Assembly: GCA_022539475.1 (NCBI GenBank)
Contig: VCMS01000365.1
Span: 1 to 64,000, forward strand
Direction of reading: 5' to 3'
DNA length: 64,000 nucleotides
DNA from: Gracilaria domingensis
Taxonomy: Eukaryota > Rhodophyta > Florideophyceae > Gracilariales > Gracilariaceae
Shown here: positions 38,079-50,078 of the stretch, piece after piece
How the letters are laid out: each line of letters begins with the position of its first letter
Position numbering within the stretch: position 1 is the stretch's first letter
Program-made: the position numbers and the translations under genes
Notes under the pieces: generated by a model
What the model saw: only the letters and a program-made list of their open reading frames with translations
The model's database searches: none
Told to the model about the DNA's origin: nothing

Positions 38079-38603
38079 ATGAAGCGTCTGCTGTTGATAT
38101 GGATATGCAGTGTGCTCATCACCGAAACGCTATCATGTGAGTGCATTCCACAAACACTCGAGGGAGCGTACTGCACCGCCACCACCTCCTTCCGCGCAAA
38201 GATCCTTACAAAATTCGACAACTGCGCCGGTCGGCGCTGTGACGTGCAAGCGGACCGTCAAAGCGGTCGTCTGACGTACATTGCGAACGTAACAGAACTG
38301 ATGAAAGGAAGCATGCCAGAGGATGAAATCGCATACCTGGAAACGAGCATCGACCCTAATCAATGCGGCGCCAACAGTTTACTGGACAACGAAGAGTATC
38401 TGTTCACGATCAAGTCGAAACTAAGCGACGAGTTCCGCTGCCCGAAGAGCGTGTTCCTCGTCTCCAGCTGCGATTTCACCCAGAGCTGGGATTCACTGTC
38501 GACGGATGCAAAGCAGTTTATCACCGACAACATGCGCACCGGAGACAAGCTTTGCGGCGATCCAGAGGCCAGAGGCGCTTCTTCCCCCATACCCTCCCCG
38601 TAA
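38079..38603 (+). CDS. Secreted TIMP-like (netrin/NTR domain) protein
   Basis: 174 aa. The signal peptide (MKRLLLIWICSVLITETLS) would be cleaved so that the mature protein starts CEC. Tissue inhibitors of metalloproteinases need exactly such an N-terminal Cys-x-Cys, whose free amino group binds the protease zinc. Further matches to the TIMP N-domain: YC at mature positions 12-13, RAKIL, a later CG before EEYLF, and SCDFTQSWDSLSTDAKQF, which parallels CDF..PWDTLS..QK of animal TIMPs. Four extra cysteines suggest additional disulfides. It ends after the N-domain with a short Pro/Ser tail; there is no TIMP C-domain. Predicted role: extracellular inhibitor of metzincin-type proteases. Partners are unknown. 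Convergent with the multicopper oxidase gene. Confidence 0.8.
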   Translation: MKRLLLIWICSVLITETLSCECIPQTLEGAYCTATTSFRAKILTKFDNCAGRRCDVQADRQSGRLTYIANVTELMKGSMPEDEIAYLETSIDPNQCGANSLLDNEEYLFTIKSKLSDEFRCPKSVFLVSSCDFTQSWDSLSTDAKQFITDNMRTGDKLCGDPEARGASSPIPSP

Positions 38604-38889
38604 AAGAATAGGCGTTGCTGAAAAGTGTCCACTTGTCATAGTGGCATACGGTCACACCTGTAGAGTGCTCCCCCACGTGTGAGCCACCGCATCGGCAAGA
38701 TGCACCCATCGCCCCGATGCGTCGTCCTCCCAAGCTCTTCTTGCCGATACGTATGGCAGAGTCTCTACCATAGGTATCGGCAAGAGACAAAGTCGCTTGC
38801 ACCCGCGATGGGAGTCACACAGCCACACCTCTCACTCGTGCTGGTGCTCTGCACCTTTGCGCCTTGCCCTGTGTCGTGCCCGTCTTCCA

Positions 38890-41009
38890 CTAGGCACCTC
38901 CCTTTTCGCGTTGCAGCTCTGGTGGCGCACTGATCTTTGTCACCGTGCCGCAGTACTGCGTACCGGCTGGAGCGTCCGGGATGTCGTCTGCGTCCCCAAT
39001 TTGAACCACGAAGCCCATTCCCATCACCAAATGTCTGCAGACGCGCACCGCAATCACGAACTGTCAGTCGCTTTGTCTTCACTGTCGTCGCGCCGAAATT
39101 GTCGTGGGCTGAGAACAACTTACGGTAAGATGTGGCAGTCTGCAGGAACGCGCGAGCGTCATTATCGGCGTCAGACATGTTGGTTAGATGGTTCCGTTCG
39201 TTTCGCTGTGCTGTCAAGAGTATGAAAGTGCGTCACTTACGGAAATGGGCGGCACCTGGGTTGTCTGCTTTCATTCGCATCACCGTCCAGGAACCCGGGT
39301 ACAACATGGCTGTGTTCCTGAACACAGCGCGCCGAGTGTTGTACGTCTTGATGCTGCTTTTGTTCCACGTCTCCTGGTATTCACCATATCCGAGCACCCA
39401 GAAGTTGTGCAAGTGAAGATGCCTACAAAACGAAATTACATGGAACAGGGTCAGTATCACACACGACTACCATCACGTCATGTTTTGAAGTTCGTCGTCT
39501 AACGTACCAAGGATGGATCTCGTCGGCTCCAGCGAGCGCCACAGTGTTTTGGAACACCCAGTCGATCACTTCGTCCTTTTTCACTTTCACCACCTGCGTC
39601 CCCACTTTCGCCGACTCGGACAGCCCGGCGTCTGACAGACTCTCCGTGAAGTCGAACGGTGTCGGGATAGTTGTTTGTTCGACGTATGTCTTTGTGTCGC
39701 GGAGCACCTCCATCTTGATGGAGTGAAGAATCGGCGAAGGTCCATCTACATACGAAATGTTGTTCAATGCCCACACAAGTCGTTCGTTCGGAAGTCGGTT
39801 CTGTGTACCAAGGTACACAAAAGTACGGTTTGCAGGCGGAATCTTGGTTACTCTTCTTGAACGGAAGCGACGGACATGCTTCAGTGACCACGTAATATCA
39901 TCGTATGCTGGAGGCGTTGGTGGCCTTCTCAACGGCTCGTTGGCGCCACTGTTATTGCTGTAGCGGAGAATAGCTAGCCCGCGCGGCCCGCTCTTTCGAT
40001 GACGTATGTTGGTTTGCATCCAGAACAACCCTGTGTTAAGGATTGGTTGCGGTCGATCTCGTTTGTCAGACACTTACACAAGATATAAGACTGGACTGGA
40101 TGTGAAAAAAAGTGATAAGTGTTACGTACCGTTGTTACGACGAGTTCTTCGGAGTTGTCGCAGAGACTTTGTTCTGAGCAATGCGCTGTACGACTGACCG
40201 GGACCTACATCGAGAAACCTTGTGTTGAAGGGTCTTAGCAAAGTGGTTTCAGCTTCGACCATGCGAAGTTTATGGGCGTCGATGTTGAAGTTGAGAAAGG
40301 CAAGGGATGAAGCCCCCACGATGCGCAAGCGATACGTGGTGGATGGTTCTACGTCGATGATGAGAGGCCCTTTCTCTTCCGTGCCTGGATCACACTTTTC
40401 AGTTTCGATGTCAGCCTGAGTGCAGTTGAAATCTCCCTTGCCGTTCATCAGAAACGATTGGGCGTCGCCAACCCACCTGAAAGGTACTCCCACCAAACCG
40501 GCTATCTGTGATGCGCCGCTTTCGTGGTACCAATCGTTGAGAAGCAACACAATATCTTTGTGCTTACCCACCACATTTTGATCGCCGTCGATGATGATGG
40601 CGCCGTACAGAGAGCTCTTCTGCAAGCCTGAATGCGAGTGCCACCACAGCGTTCCCGGTGCGTCCAGTTTGAAGCGGTACACGAAAGTCTCGCCCGGTCC
40701 AATCGGACACTGCGATATGCCAGGCACGCCGTCACTCCATGGGGTGCCAGTTTGCTTTATACCGTGCCAGTGAATGGTTGTGGTTTCGGTTGGGAGCCGG
40801 TTTATGACGGTGATCTCCACGATGTCGTTCACCTTTCCGCGCAGCGTTGGTCCGGGGTACTGATTGTTGACGACGGGCACAAGCTTTTTGCGGCCATCAG
40901 GGAGGACGGTTTTGTATGTTATGGTCCACGTCTGATTTATGAACGCAGCTTGCGAAATGGCCGTGGTCGTGAACACGAGCAAGAGGACGAGGGATAGCTG
41001 GACCGACAT
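38890..41009 (-). CDS. Multicopper oxidase (ascorbate oxidase/laccase type), five exons
   Basis: I assemble exons 41009-40130, 40030-39508, 39422-39241, 39139-39124 and 39034-38890, giving 581 aa. All four introns (99, 85, 101 and 89 nt) are GT-AG with GTACGT or GTAAGT donors, and every junction keeps phase. After a signal peptide (MSVQLSLVLLLVFTTTAISQ) come the cupredoxin domains. Copper ligands are HWHG (80-83), HSH (124-126), HPWHLHLH at the exon 2/3 junction, and HCHILPHLVMGM across exons 3-5, i.e. HCH-x3-H-x4-M with a type 1 axial Met. Exon 4 is only 16 nt. Plant-like words such as NNQYPGPTLRG and GTPWSDGVPGISQCPI point to the ascorbate-oxidase-like branch. It is a secreted enzyme oxidising phenolics, ascorbate or metals; the substrate cannot be told. 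Confidence 0.92.
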
Positions 41010-41664
41010 GCTCGCAGGATGTGACGGACACGATCGTGCGAGAGAGCTAACGCGGGAGGTACGACAAGGGACCGGTCGATGAATAAGGTGCTCGGCGTCT
41101 TGACAACAATGAGACGTAGGGCAATGAGTTGGCTACACTAGAGGAACTGCGTATGAGGTAGATATTCAACTTGCAAGGAGCACCAACTTGGTGAGGGTAT
41201 GGTGGGGCTCTCGGATCGTATGTCATGAGCAGCGTGAGACACATGTGGGCTCATAGTTTGCGCGCTTTGCGCGGATAAAGTCTCGAGGCAGGTTGGCAGT
41301 GGCACTTTACGTGTAGCCGGAAGCAAATGTACGATATTTGTATCCGTTTGGGAAGAGCACTCTAAGTGAGTAGTGTTGCGTGCGGCAAACTGTTACGCCT
41401 TCCAGGTCACTCCAACGGCAATCGCGCTGCACAATGTGAGGTGCTCGTTGGAGCATTGGAAGTTCTGCAGCCCAGAAGGCACGGGGGGAGACATGTTGTG
41501 AGGCTATGAAAGTTGGTGCAGTTCTGGAAACATTGTACCCTTGTACAAGAGCATGGAATCAACATTCTTTTCGTCAATGGAGGATGCGTAGATGCGGCTG
41601 AACGACGTTCAGTGAACGTATAGTGTACTGGAATACACTGTATACAACTTCAGTGCACCGAAGG
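41010..41664. other. Upstream region of the oxidase gene
   Basis: No canonical TATA box. Small dyads (CGCGC-TTT-GCGCG near 41262, AGTGTA...TACACT near 41620). No gene. Confidence 0.45.
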
Positions 41665-41669
41665 GTCTT
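41665..41669. repeat. Possible left target-site duplication of the B-D array
   Basis: GTCTT immediately precedes the LTR of element B. The matching right copy would lie beyond this window. Confidence 0.4.
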
Positions 41670-43583
41670 TGTGGCCCGTCAAACGGTACACGGACAGGTG
41701 TGCGTGTCTACACTCCTGCGTTGTGCCCAACGCAGCGGTAATACAGAATATAGTTTAAAAATGCTTTATTATAGTTAATCCTATCTTAGGTTTAGTTAGT
41801 TTTCTACGCAGAATCTACCTTGCGTGTGGCCAGGAGGCGCCGCACTACAAGCAGGGCGACATGAGATTGTCTACTTAAGTGGCAGAGAGCGCTCCAACGC
41901 TGACCACCCGACCTCATCGGCTGTCAATTGCCAAATTCGTGGTCACCCACAGGAGGCGCCTGCGCTTGCGCAAATACACGTGCATTCCACGCTGTGTACT
42001 GCGTTGCGTAGGCGCCCCCTGTGGCGGCATATGCGCTTAAAGTATCTACCACCTACGCCTCTTAAAGGCTAGTACGGTAGATACAACGCATCCATTGGCC
42101 AAGCCAACCGTACCGTCGATTCCCGCCTGGAATCGACGGTGCGGTTGTGCATAAAAGGGCCGGAGCAGTCGCCTCCGACTCAACTCCGGCCAGACCACTT
42201 CCCTTCGACGACCTCCCCCTCCACCCCCCCCACAACCTTCCAACCTCTCTCCTTTTCCCTTTGTCGTCCTCAACCTTTCCTCATCCCCTACTTCTCTCTC
42301 TACTTCTCCCCTTGGCGGCCTGTTCTCACCGCCCTCCCTCGCTCACTGCCACTCACACTGACCCTCTGTCTGGGCTCGTCCTGTGTGAGTAGGCAAAGCG
42401 TCTGCACCACCCTTCCATTGGGTTAGCCTTGTGCAGGCGTGACTCTGCCTTTCATTATCCGCTTTGTCTGGCCTTTCTTGTCTCTTTTGTTCCCTTCGTT
42501 GGTGTCTTTCGCTGTTGTTGGTCTATCTGCCATTCTGTCTTGCCCGAACTACCGTTGTTGTTGTCATCTTCGTTTGTTCCCCGTTTCTTGCTGTTTGGCG
42601 GCCTTCTGCTGCCTGCATCCGTTCTATTGCTTCCCGTTTCGGCCTTGGTCCCTGGTTTTGCTGGTTCTTTCGCGTTGCGATTCTGTTCCTCACATAGTGT
42701 TGCTTTGCACCTGTTGTTGCTAGACGCACTGTGTGATACAGCGTAAGGTTGTCCTTAACCTACGGCCCTGAGGCAATCGTTCAAGAGTAGGTTGTCTACA
42801 GCTACTCTTTTGGCATTTTGTGTGACTACTAACGTTTCGTTTGTTTCACATCAAGTGCCAAGGTCTATCGTTTCATCCAGCGAGTATTCGTCCGTGGTCG
42901 ATCCGGACGAGCGTATAGAAGAAGTCCCCGATCCCGTTCCTCAGATAAAGAAGTCGGCTGTTCAGCCTCTTGACGGGCCACGCGAGCGCCACATCTTTCG
43001 TGTAGCCCACCAGAAGGAGAAGCGCCGTCGTAACCCCCCGCCACGTAAGCAAATCCTAAAGCGCTGCCGCGTCTGCGACATTAAGGTTCAGAGTCAACGC
43101 CAGCTTGAAGTTCACCAAGCAGGCCGACGCCATCGTAGAGCCGTACGTCGCGCCAACTACACCGAGCAGGACATCCACTGCGAGGTTTGTGACATCAAGT
43201 TCTCCGAAGCTCACGATCTGCGTGTGCACTACAGAAGCCGTCGCCATCGTGCGACCCTTAGGAAGAAGAACAATACTATCTATTAGAGCACAGGTCTCTC
43301 TTTTCATTGTCCAGTTGTGACACATTTCTATTCATATCTCATTACATATATTATCCTTGTTTGTTCTTCTTTATCTTCTCGCCTATCGTTTGGTATCCCT
43401 CTTCTGTTCTTGTGTTCGTGCTTTGTTGTTTGGCTTCTGCCGCACTCTATCTACGTAAGCTTATATTTGGCTAGTGCTTCTTCGTCCGATTGGACTGGTA
43501 CTCTACGAGAGCAAACTTTATTTTCATTGTTTTTGCCCCCTTTGGCTGTAACCGCCGGCGCCGTCACCAAAATGGCGTTTTCA
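41670..43583 (+). repeat. 5' LTR of element B (1914 bp)
   Basis: TGTGGCCCGTC...GGCGTTTTCA. U3 is about 480 bp and unrelated to that of element A. It carries an imperfect 14-bp inverted repeat (41947-41960 with 42011-42024) and a perfect 12-bp one (42112-42123 with 42129-42140) just upstream of CATAAAAG at 42150-42157. The transcribed part is nearly identical to A and holds the zinc-finger frame. Confidence 0.93.
42792..43286 (+). CDS. LTR-encoded two-finger zinc-finger protein (element B)
   Basis: Same 164-codon frame as in element A with one visible amino-acid difference (Lys to Glu between the fingers). All eight zinc ligands are present. Confidence 0.65.
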   Translation: MSTATLLAFCVTTNVSFVSHQVPRSIVSSSEYSSVVDPDERIEEVPDPVPQIKKSAVQPLDGPRERHIFRVAHQKEKRRRNPPPRKQILKRCRVCDIKVQSQRQLEVHQAGRRHRRAVRRANYTEQDIHCEVCDIKFSEAHDLRVHYRSRRHRATLRKKNNTIY

Positions 43584-46500
43584 TGGTACTCTCGCCGAGG
43601 TGCCCTTGGCCCCGATACTATGGACACCTCGACGCCTCTCTTCGACGGATACAATTCCGATGTTCGTCGATTTCTCTTTTTCTTCGAGAACGTTGCCACC
43701 CGTGGAAAGCCTGATGAGGAGCGTTCCTCCGAAATCTTGGGCTTCCTAAGTGGTGACGCCTTCGATCATTATTATAATAATTTCTCTGTAGATGGCGTGC
43801 TCACCCCGAACGCGGCCAACTACATATCAGTTAAGAAGTCCCTGCTCGATCGCTTTGGCGCTGCTGAGGAACCCGAGGAGTATATCCGAGAAGCTGTGAC
43901 TGCCCGTTTGGACTACGGTGATCTCCTTGGTTCCCTCCAGCGCATGGACGCTTGCTTCGACAAGGCCGAGTTCAACGCGAAGGCCAAGTTCGGCCTTCTC
44001 CGTAAAGCGGTTATGGAGTACGCAGACCTAGCTCAGTTTGTGATATTCCGCGGAGCAAGCGACTATAAGTCGTTGAAAGACCTCATCAAATCCTTTGTGG
44101 CCGGCAAAAAGGCCCTCGGAGCAGGTGGTTCACTGGCGTTTATGCCTCCTCCGAAGAAAGTGTTACAAAGGAGGCCCGTCGACCCTTCTGATAGGGATCC
44201 CACTGCAGACAAGGTGGATCAGCTAGCTAGTCAGCTTGCAGAACTCACTCTCTTGATGAAGAAGAAGTCAGGACCACCTCCGAAGGCTGATGGAGAGCAA
44301 GTTTGTGGCTACTGTCAGAAGCCTGGTCACTTTTCTACTCGCTGTCCACAGAATCCGCATCGCGATACGCGTTGTGGGGGTTGTGGAAAGATGGGACATT
44401 CCATCGCAACGTGTTGGAAGCGCCATTCGGAAAAGAAGGTCCGTTTCGATGCCGAAAATCAGAAAGAAATCCCGGAAGTTCCCAGACCCAACCAAGTTTC
44501 TGTAGTCACCGAGGATGACGTTCAGGATCGCGAGACTGTAGCGATGGCCAAACGAGCCGCTGATGGCGCCCCATTGCCAAAGCAGGCCCGCCTGGAACAT
44601 CGGGTTGGTGTCAAGGAGCTTCTGAACCCAGCAAGCGACACCCCATTTCGCTTGATTCGCTCAGCTACGCGTAATCGATCCGGGAAGCCTAAGAAGGCCT
44701 CCACAAAGAAGCTCTCTGGTAAGTCAATGCTCCAGGAGCACGCCGGAAAGTATAACGTAATGGAGGAGCTCGCGAATGCCCCGACCGGGCTCACATTCGG
44801 TCAACTCATTCGCGGGGACGCCGATGCGGCCAAGAAAGATCTGCGTCGAATCATCTCTGGCCGTTCAACGACCAGAAAGGTCAATGCGACCCAGGTCGAG
44901 CGTGAAAACTCTCGTCTTAAGGTTGTGCCTATTACAGTCTATGGGACCATGACCCAAGCCCTCCTGGACTCTGGCGCTGTCCCGAATCTAATGTCAGCAG
45001 AACTAGCGGACCATCTGCTACTGACACCGAACCCCACTGAAAGGACGATTAAAGTAGCTGATGGCAATGTTGCCCGCATTCGTGGTACTCTAGAGGGCGT
45101 TCCTGTAAGGTTCGATGACCTCCGAGTATCCCTCGAGTTTCTTGTTATCGAGAAGCCCCCCTTCGATGTAATCATCGGGAACCCCACGCTAGAAAAGCTG
45201 CATGCCTGTATCGATCTTGGTACACAAGAAGTCACCATGAGTTACAACAAGAAGCACGTCGTTATAGGACTCGACTCCGATCGTTCCGGATTAGAAGCAT
45301 TTGTCCCGTTGTCTGAGACAGATAGCGAAGATTTCACGTCAGACTCTGATGCTATCCGTCTGACTCTGAAGATGAGTCGGAGGACTTTGCTAACCTCCCC
45401 CTTCCAAAGCAGCGAACAACTGGTGGCGCCGAAGTGACCCTAGTGGCAGTAATGGAAAGGGATGGGGACGCAGGATCCCAGGATGGCGAAGAGGAGAACG
45501 ATGGTGAGGAAGAACCCGCCAATGTGACAGCGCAGCCCACCCAAGCCGGGCCGTTCGAAGGACCTCAAGTATCTGACCAAGCCCGTCGACCGACTCAGGC
45601 TGAAGATTCCAACGGCCCTAACTTCACCTGGCGTACCATCGGACTCAGATCCATCTGGATAGTTTGACCGCGGAGCGTGGGGAGAACCCTCATGCAAATA
45701 ATGTGCATATTGCCGGACCCGATGGCCCACAAATTCCTCCAGAGGAGAAAGGGTGGCAGTCGACCAGCACCGCGTCAGCAATCCCAGCTGATCTCCCAGT
45801 ATGATGATGACGAGGATCGACGATTCGAAGACGCGGAGGAAGAAGTGCAGGCAGATCCCCCTGTCGAAGAAAGGTCCGGACCCAATCCCTCCTCCTTCCA
45901 GAGCGAGTCTACGGATACCAGCGTACAGCCAGAAGATGTGAATGTCGTGATTCCTACAAGTATTGCACCCAGAGCTAATAACGCCAGCGAGGACAGTGAA
46001 GTCCGGCCTCCTGACGATGGGCCCGTAGGTGAAAGCCCGGCGGAGTTCCCAGACGGTAGTGACGATGAGGACGACTCCTCACCGGAGGAAGTAGACCTCA
46101 TTGGCTCACCACTCTACCGCGACTCTGACCTTACCATCCCGATCAGAGACGAAGTAGTTCTGCTTCCTTTAGCCGAAGGACAGTCAGTTACTGACTTCTT
46201 GGACGTGCGGGTTCAATTGCGACATCCAGTACCGTCACCCGCGCGTCCCCCTCATCTAGAAGCACAGAACTTACCGCTCAACCGCGTAGGAATACTGGAG
46301 GACGACGACTCCGGCGTTATTCATAGCATTTGAAGAAGAACTACCTCCGGACGAAATCGACGCCCAGACCCCGGGAGATGATGAGCATCACAAGACCCAA
46401 GCCCGACGAGAAGTTGTGCCGAGCCTACGTGCCAGCGCAAGACATTGAGTATTCTCTGCAAGATCCAATTGCGCAAGATTCACTCGGTCGCACGCTCGAC

Positions 46501-49500
46501 GACGTGATTACCCCCCCGACACCAACAAGGAGGAGGTGATTCTAGAACGGATCTCTCATCTCCCAAGGGATAGACGGGTGGACCTCCTCGCTGTTCTGGA
46601 TAACTTGAATGTCATAGCATGGTCCTTGTATGATCTTAGGCCCTCTGACGTGCCGGTAACGCACAGGTTTGACCTCAGGTCCGGACCCCAATTCATTCGA
46701 AGGTCCGAAGGCTACCCCCAAAGCATGACGACGTTGTTCGGAAAGAGGTTGACAAAATGTTGTCCGCCGGGATCATCAAGCCGTCCACCTCTCCTTGGTC
46801 CTTCCCAGTTGTCATCGCACATAAGAAGGATGGAAAGCCCCGATTCTGTGTCGACTATCGGGGTCTGAACCAGGTCATGACGCCCGACAGGTGGCCCCTA
46901 CCAAACATGGAACAGATCTTTGACGATTTGGGTGGTTGTTCGTTCTTCACGACCTAGACCTTTTCTCCGGATACTGGCAGGTGCGTATGGCCCCTGACTG
47001 CAAAGAAATGACGACTTTTGTTTGTCGTCGGGGAACCTTCCAATTTGAAGTCATGCCTTTTGGTCTCATGAATGCCCCAGCCACGTTTCAAAGGATGATG
47101 GACGCGGTCCTTCATGGGGTGGAGTTTGCTCGCGTCTATATAGACGACGTTGTCATCTTCTCGAGAAGCCTGGAAGAACATTGTACCACCTAACCAGGGT
47201 GCTCGAGATCCTTGCAAGTCATGGTCTGAAGATAAAAATATCCAAATGTGATTTTGCACAGCCCCGTATCAAACTGCTTGGTCACGGCATCCACAAGAGG
47301 CACTCGCGTGATCAAGCACAAGATCGACCGTCATCCCAAAAGGCCCCCGAACCATCGACGGTAACCGAAGCTCCGAAGTTTGCTCGGTTTAGCCAGTTAT
47401 ATCGAAGCGTTCATAAGGATTTCGCAAAGACGCAGCAGATGCATGCTGCCTACTACAGGAAGCGAAAGCTGAATCACCAATGAGATGAAGACAGGTTAAT
47501 GATCTAAAGGATAGTAGTTTCGCCCGCCGGTCGTTATGGCATTTCCCGACTTTAGAAAGCCTTTAGAGTTAAACCCGATGCCTTCAGTCGCGCTTGTCCG
47601 TTCTGTCACAAAAGAAAGATGGACGAAGTATCACCCAATTCAATTGCCAGTCGCACGCTTTAATGGCCGCCGAGCGAAAGTATTCTACGTGCAGAAAAAG
47701 AGGCCCCTAGCCTGGATGCTTGCCGTGAAGAAGTAGGTGTCGCAATTGTATCTATCGAGGTCCCCTTGAGCTTGTTACGGACCACCAAGCTCGAATGTAT
47801 GCATTCCAAAAGAAGACATCACGGGCGCCATGCCCGATGGATGGACCTGCTAGCGGAATACGAGTCTTAATCTATAATCTGGCGAAAGAATCGGGCTGCC
47901 GACTATCTCTCTCGCTTGCCGTTAGCGACTTCCACCGGAGCCGGAATGATGACGTGCTTTGTACTGAATGCAACGGACAGGTCTATGACTGGAGCCCCTT
48001 TCTGCGCGCACATCAAGTTTATTTTTTTTTTTTTTTTTTTTCCTACCTTAGCGCCTTTCTTTCCGAAGAAGACCCTAAGATCCGCGCTTTGATAAGAGGA
48101 TGCGAAAAATTCTTCCTTGGGTGAACGTCTCCTCTTCGCCGTACCAAAGAAAGGATTAGAAGGTAACCCTCTGTAAGCAAGCGCCGTGCATCCTCTCATC
48201 CTGTTCATGATGGAGCATTAGACATTGGGACTTGGAGGCTACTAAGGAAAAATCTGGTCCAGTTGTATTCTGTGGCCTGAATTCTACCCCGACATCGTTT
48301 CATATGTGCCAGTGTGTATGGGTCAGTTCACAACACCCCTGCTAAGTACCGCCAGACAAGAGCCCCAGTTGACTGCCGATTTCATTATATTTTTGCTCTG
48401 TGGACTTCGCGCGTCCTTCTTCCGGCTACCCAAGAAGCAACCGTTTTGCTCTGGATTGGTAGAACATAACCAGGATGCTATTGCCGGGCCTACGTAATCA
48501 GACCTCTACCCCTTCATCACTTTGTTCCGATCTCAATCGTTTCCCCGTTATGGTTCCCCGCTGAACGATCGGGTCCAACAACTCAGTTCCTTTCAAAGCC
48601 AAAGGCAGTCGAGCATACATGGAATATGTAAGTAAGATATCCCTCAAGACCCCACCAGCCTATGCCCCTTATGCTAATGCCGTGCTGAAAATGGTTGAAC
48701 CATCAAGAAATCGATTGCCCAAGACAATCTTCAATAAGGACAAGAATGGGATGAACCCCGAGCAATACCATACGATACAGGAGCGCCGGCTGGTGCGGTG
48801 TCTCCTTTTGGCTCAGTATTGCACAGTCCCGGATAGCTCAGACGATCCTACCCTCCGCTCATCGTAGATCCAATCCCCCCACTAATCGCATCATGAACTA
48901 CTTGCAAATCCACGAGCTTCCAGAGTCTATCTCAACCCAATCGACAGACGACCCAAGTCCGGCACCGGTCAAAAAAGCTCTTGATGAGTCTTTGTGAGAC
49001 ATGGGAAGGCTCGAAGCCCAACGTGAAGATGCCTGCCCTTCATTCAAAATTTTCTACGAATCCCCTGTAAGGTTTTAGAGCGCCCGCAGCACCCCCGATA
49101 TTCCTAGTGTCCCGCTCATAATCGCTACACTAGAAAGGTCCACGCCCGCCGGCTCAAGCGGGTATCATCGCCCACCAGTCATCTGCAGACGAGTTAGCCA
49201 CAGACGGAAGGCAAGACACCCCTGTCCCAATCCCACTCAGATCACGTTAAGCCACTCCGCTGTGACTACAATTATCCTCACTGCCACCCACCTCTCGTGT
49301 CACTTCATTCAGGGAGGGAAAAGCATACATGATGCTTAGCCCTGTTGAAACGTCTCTATCCCGGGAGGTGGGAAAGGTACCGCGACGCTACGCATCCTCC
49401 ACTCAGCCCTTTCTTCAATCTCGGGCCCGTTTCTTGATCGTAGAGGAGATCTATCTTAACAACATATTTCGGACGTGGCACCAGAACCTATCGGCGTGTT

Positions 49501-50078
49501 GTTAGCAATATCGACCAAGAATCGCAGTATATCTTTACCACATGGCAGTCTCCTGCATGGCATCTCCCAGAATCGCAATTCTTACATACAACAGAGACTC
49601 AGACCATATTTCGCACTATGCTCGCCACAGAATCGCTCGAGATACTCAGCTACACCCCCGACGCCAGAGAAGCTACAGTACCCTTTCTCTTCACTACCAC
49701 CACGAGAATTTGTCCAAAGTATCTTACGACGCTCCGGGCGTAGCGTCGTTGGGTTTGTGTGTGTGGCCCGTCAAACGGTACACGGACAGGGTCGGGTCAC
49801 ACTCCTGCGTTGTGCCAACAGTCGGTAAACAGAATATAGTTTTAAAAAAGCTTATTATAGTAATCCTATCTTAGTTTATTAGTTTTCTACGCGAATCTAC
49901 CTTCGTTGGCTCTAGATCCTCTCTATCTTACTAAGCAGGCGACATGAAGTTGTCCTACTTAAGTGGCAGAGAGCGCTCCAACCGCGACCACCCGACCTCA
50001 CATCGGCTGTCAATGCCTATATCTGGTCACCCAACAGGAGCGGCCTGCGCTTCGCAAATACAGTCATTCCACGCTGTG

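Larger units (their letters stand above)
41670..50078 (+). mobile_element. Element B: Ty3/Gypsy, broken
   Basis: Same family as A in its internal region. Parts: 5' LTR 41670-43583, primer-binding site 43584, Gag with both CCHC knuckles and the protease region well preserved, then RT, RNase H and integrase regions recognisable but increasingly disrupted, and the first 317 bp of a right-hand LTR (49762-50078) running into the N gap. It is broken: a few breaks in the first half, several dozen in the half nearest the gap. The crowding towards the gap suggests poor base quality more than age. Confidence 0.9.

Noticed and set aside
38765-39225. Frames of about 140-150 codons on both strands
   Set aside because: This interval is explained by exons 4-5 and introns of the multicopper oxidase.
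39553-39963. Overlapping short frames opposite the oxidase
   Set aside because: Shadows of exon 2, which carries clear cupredoxin similarity.
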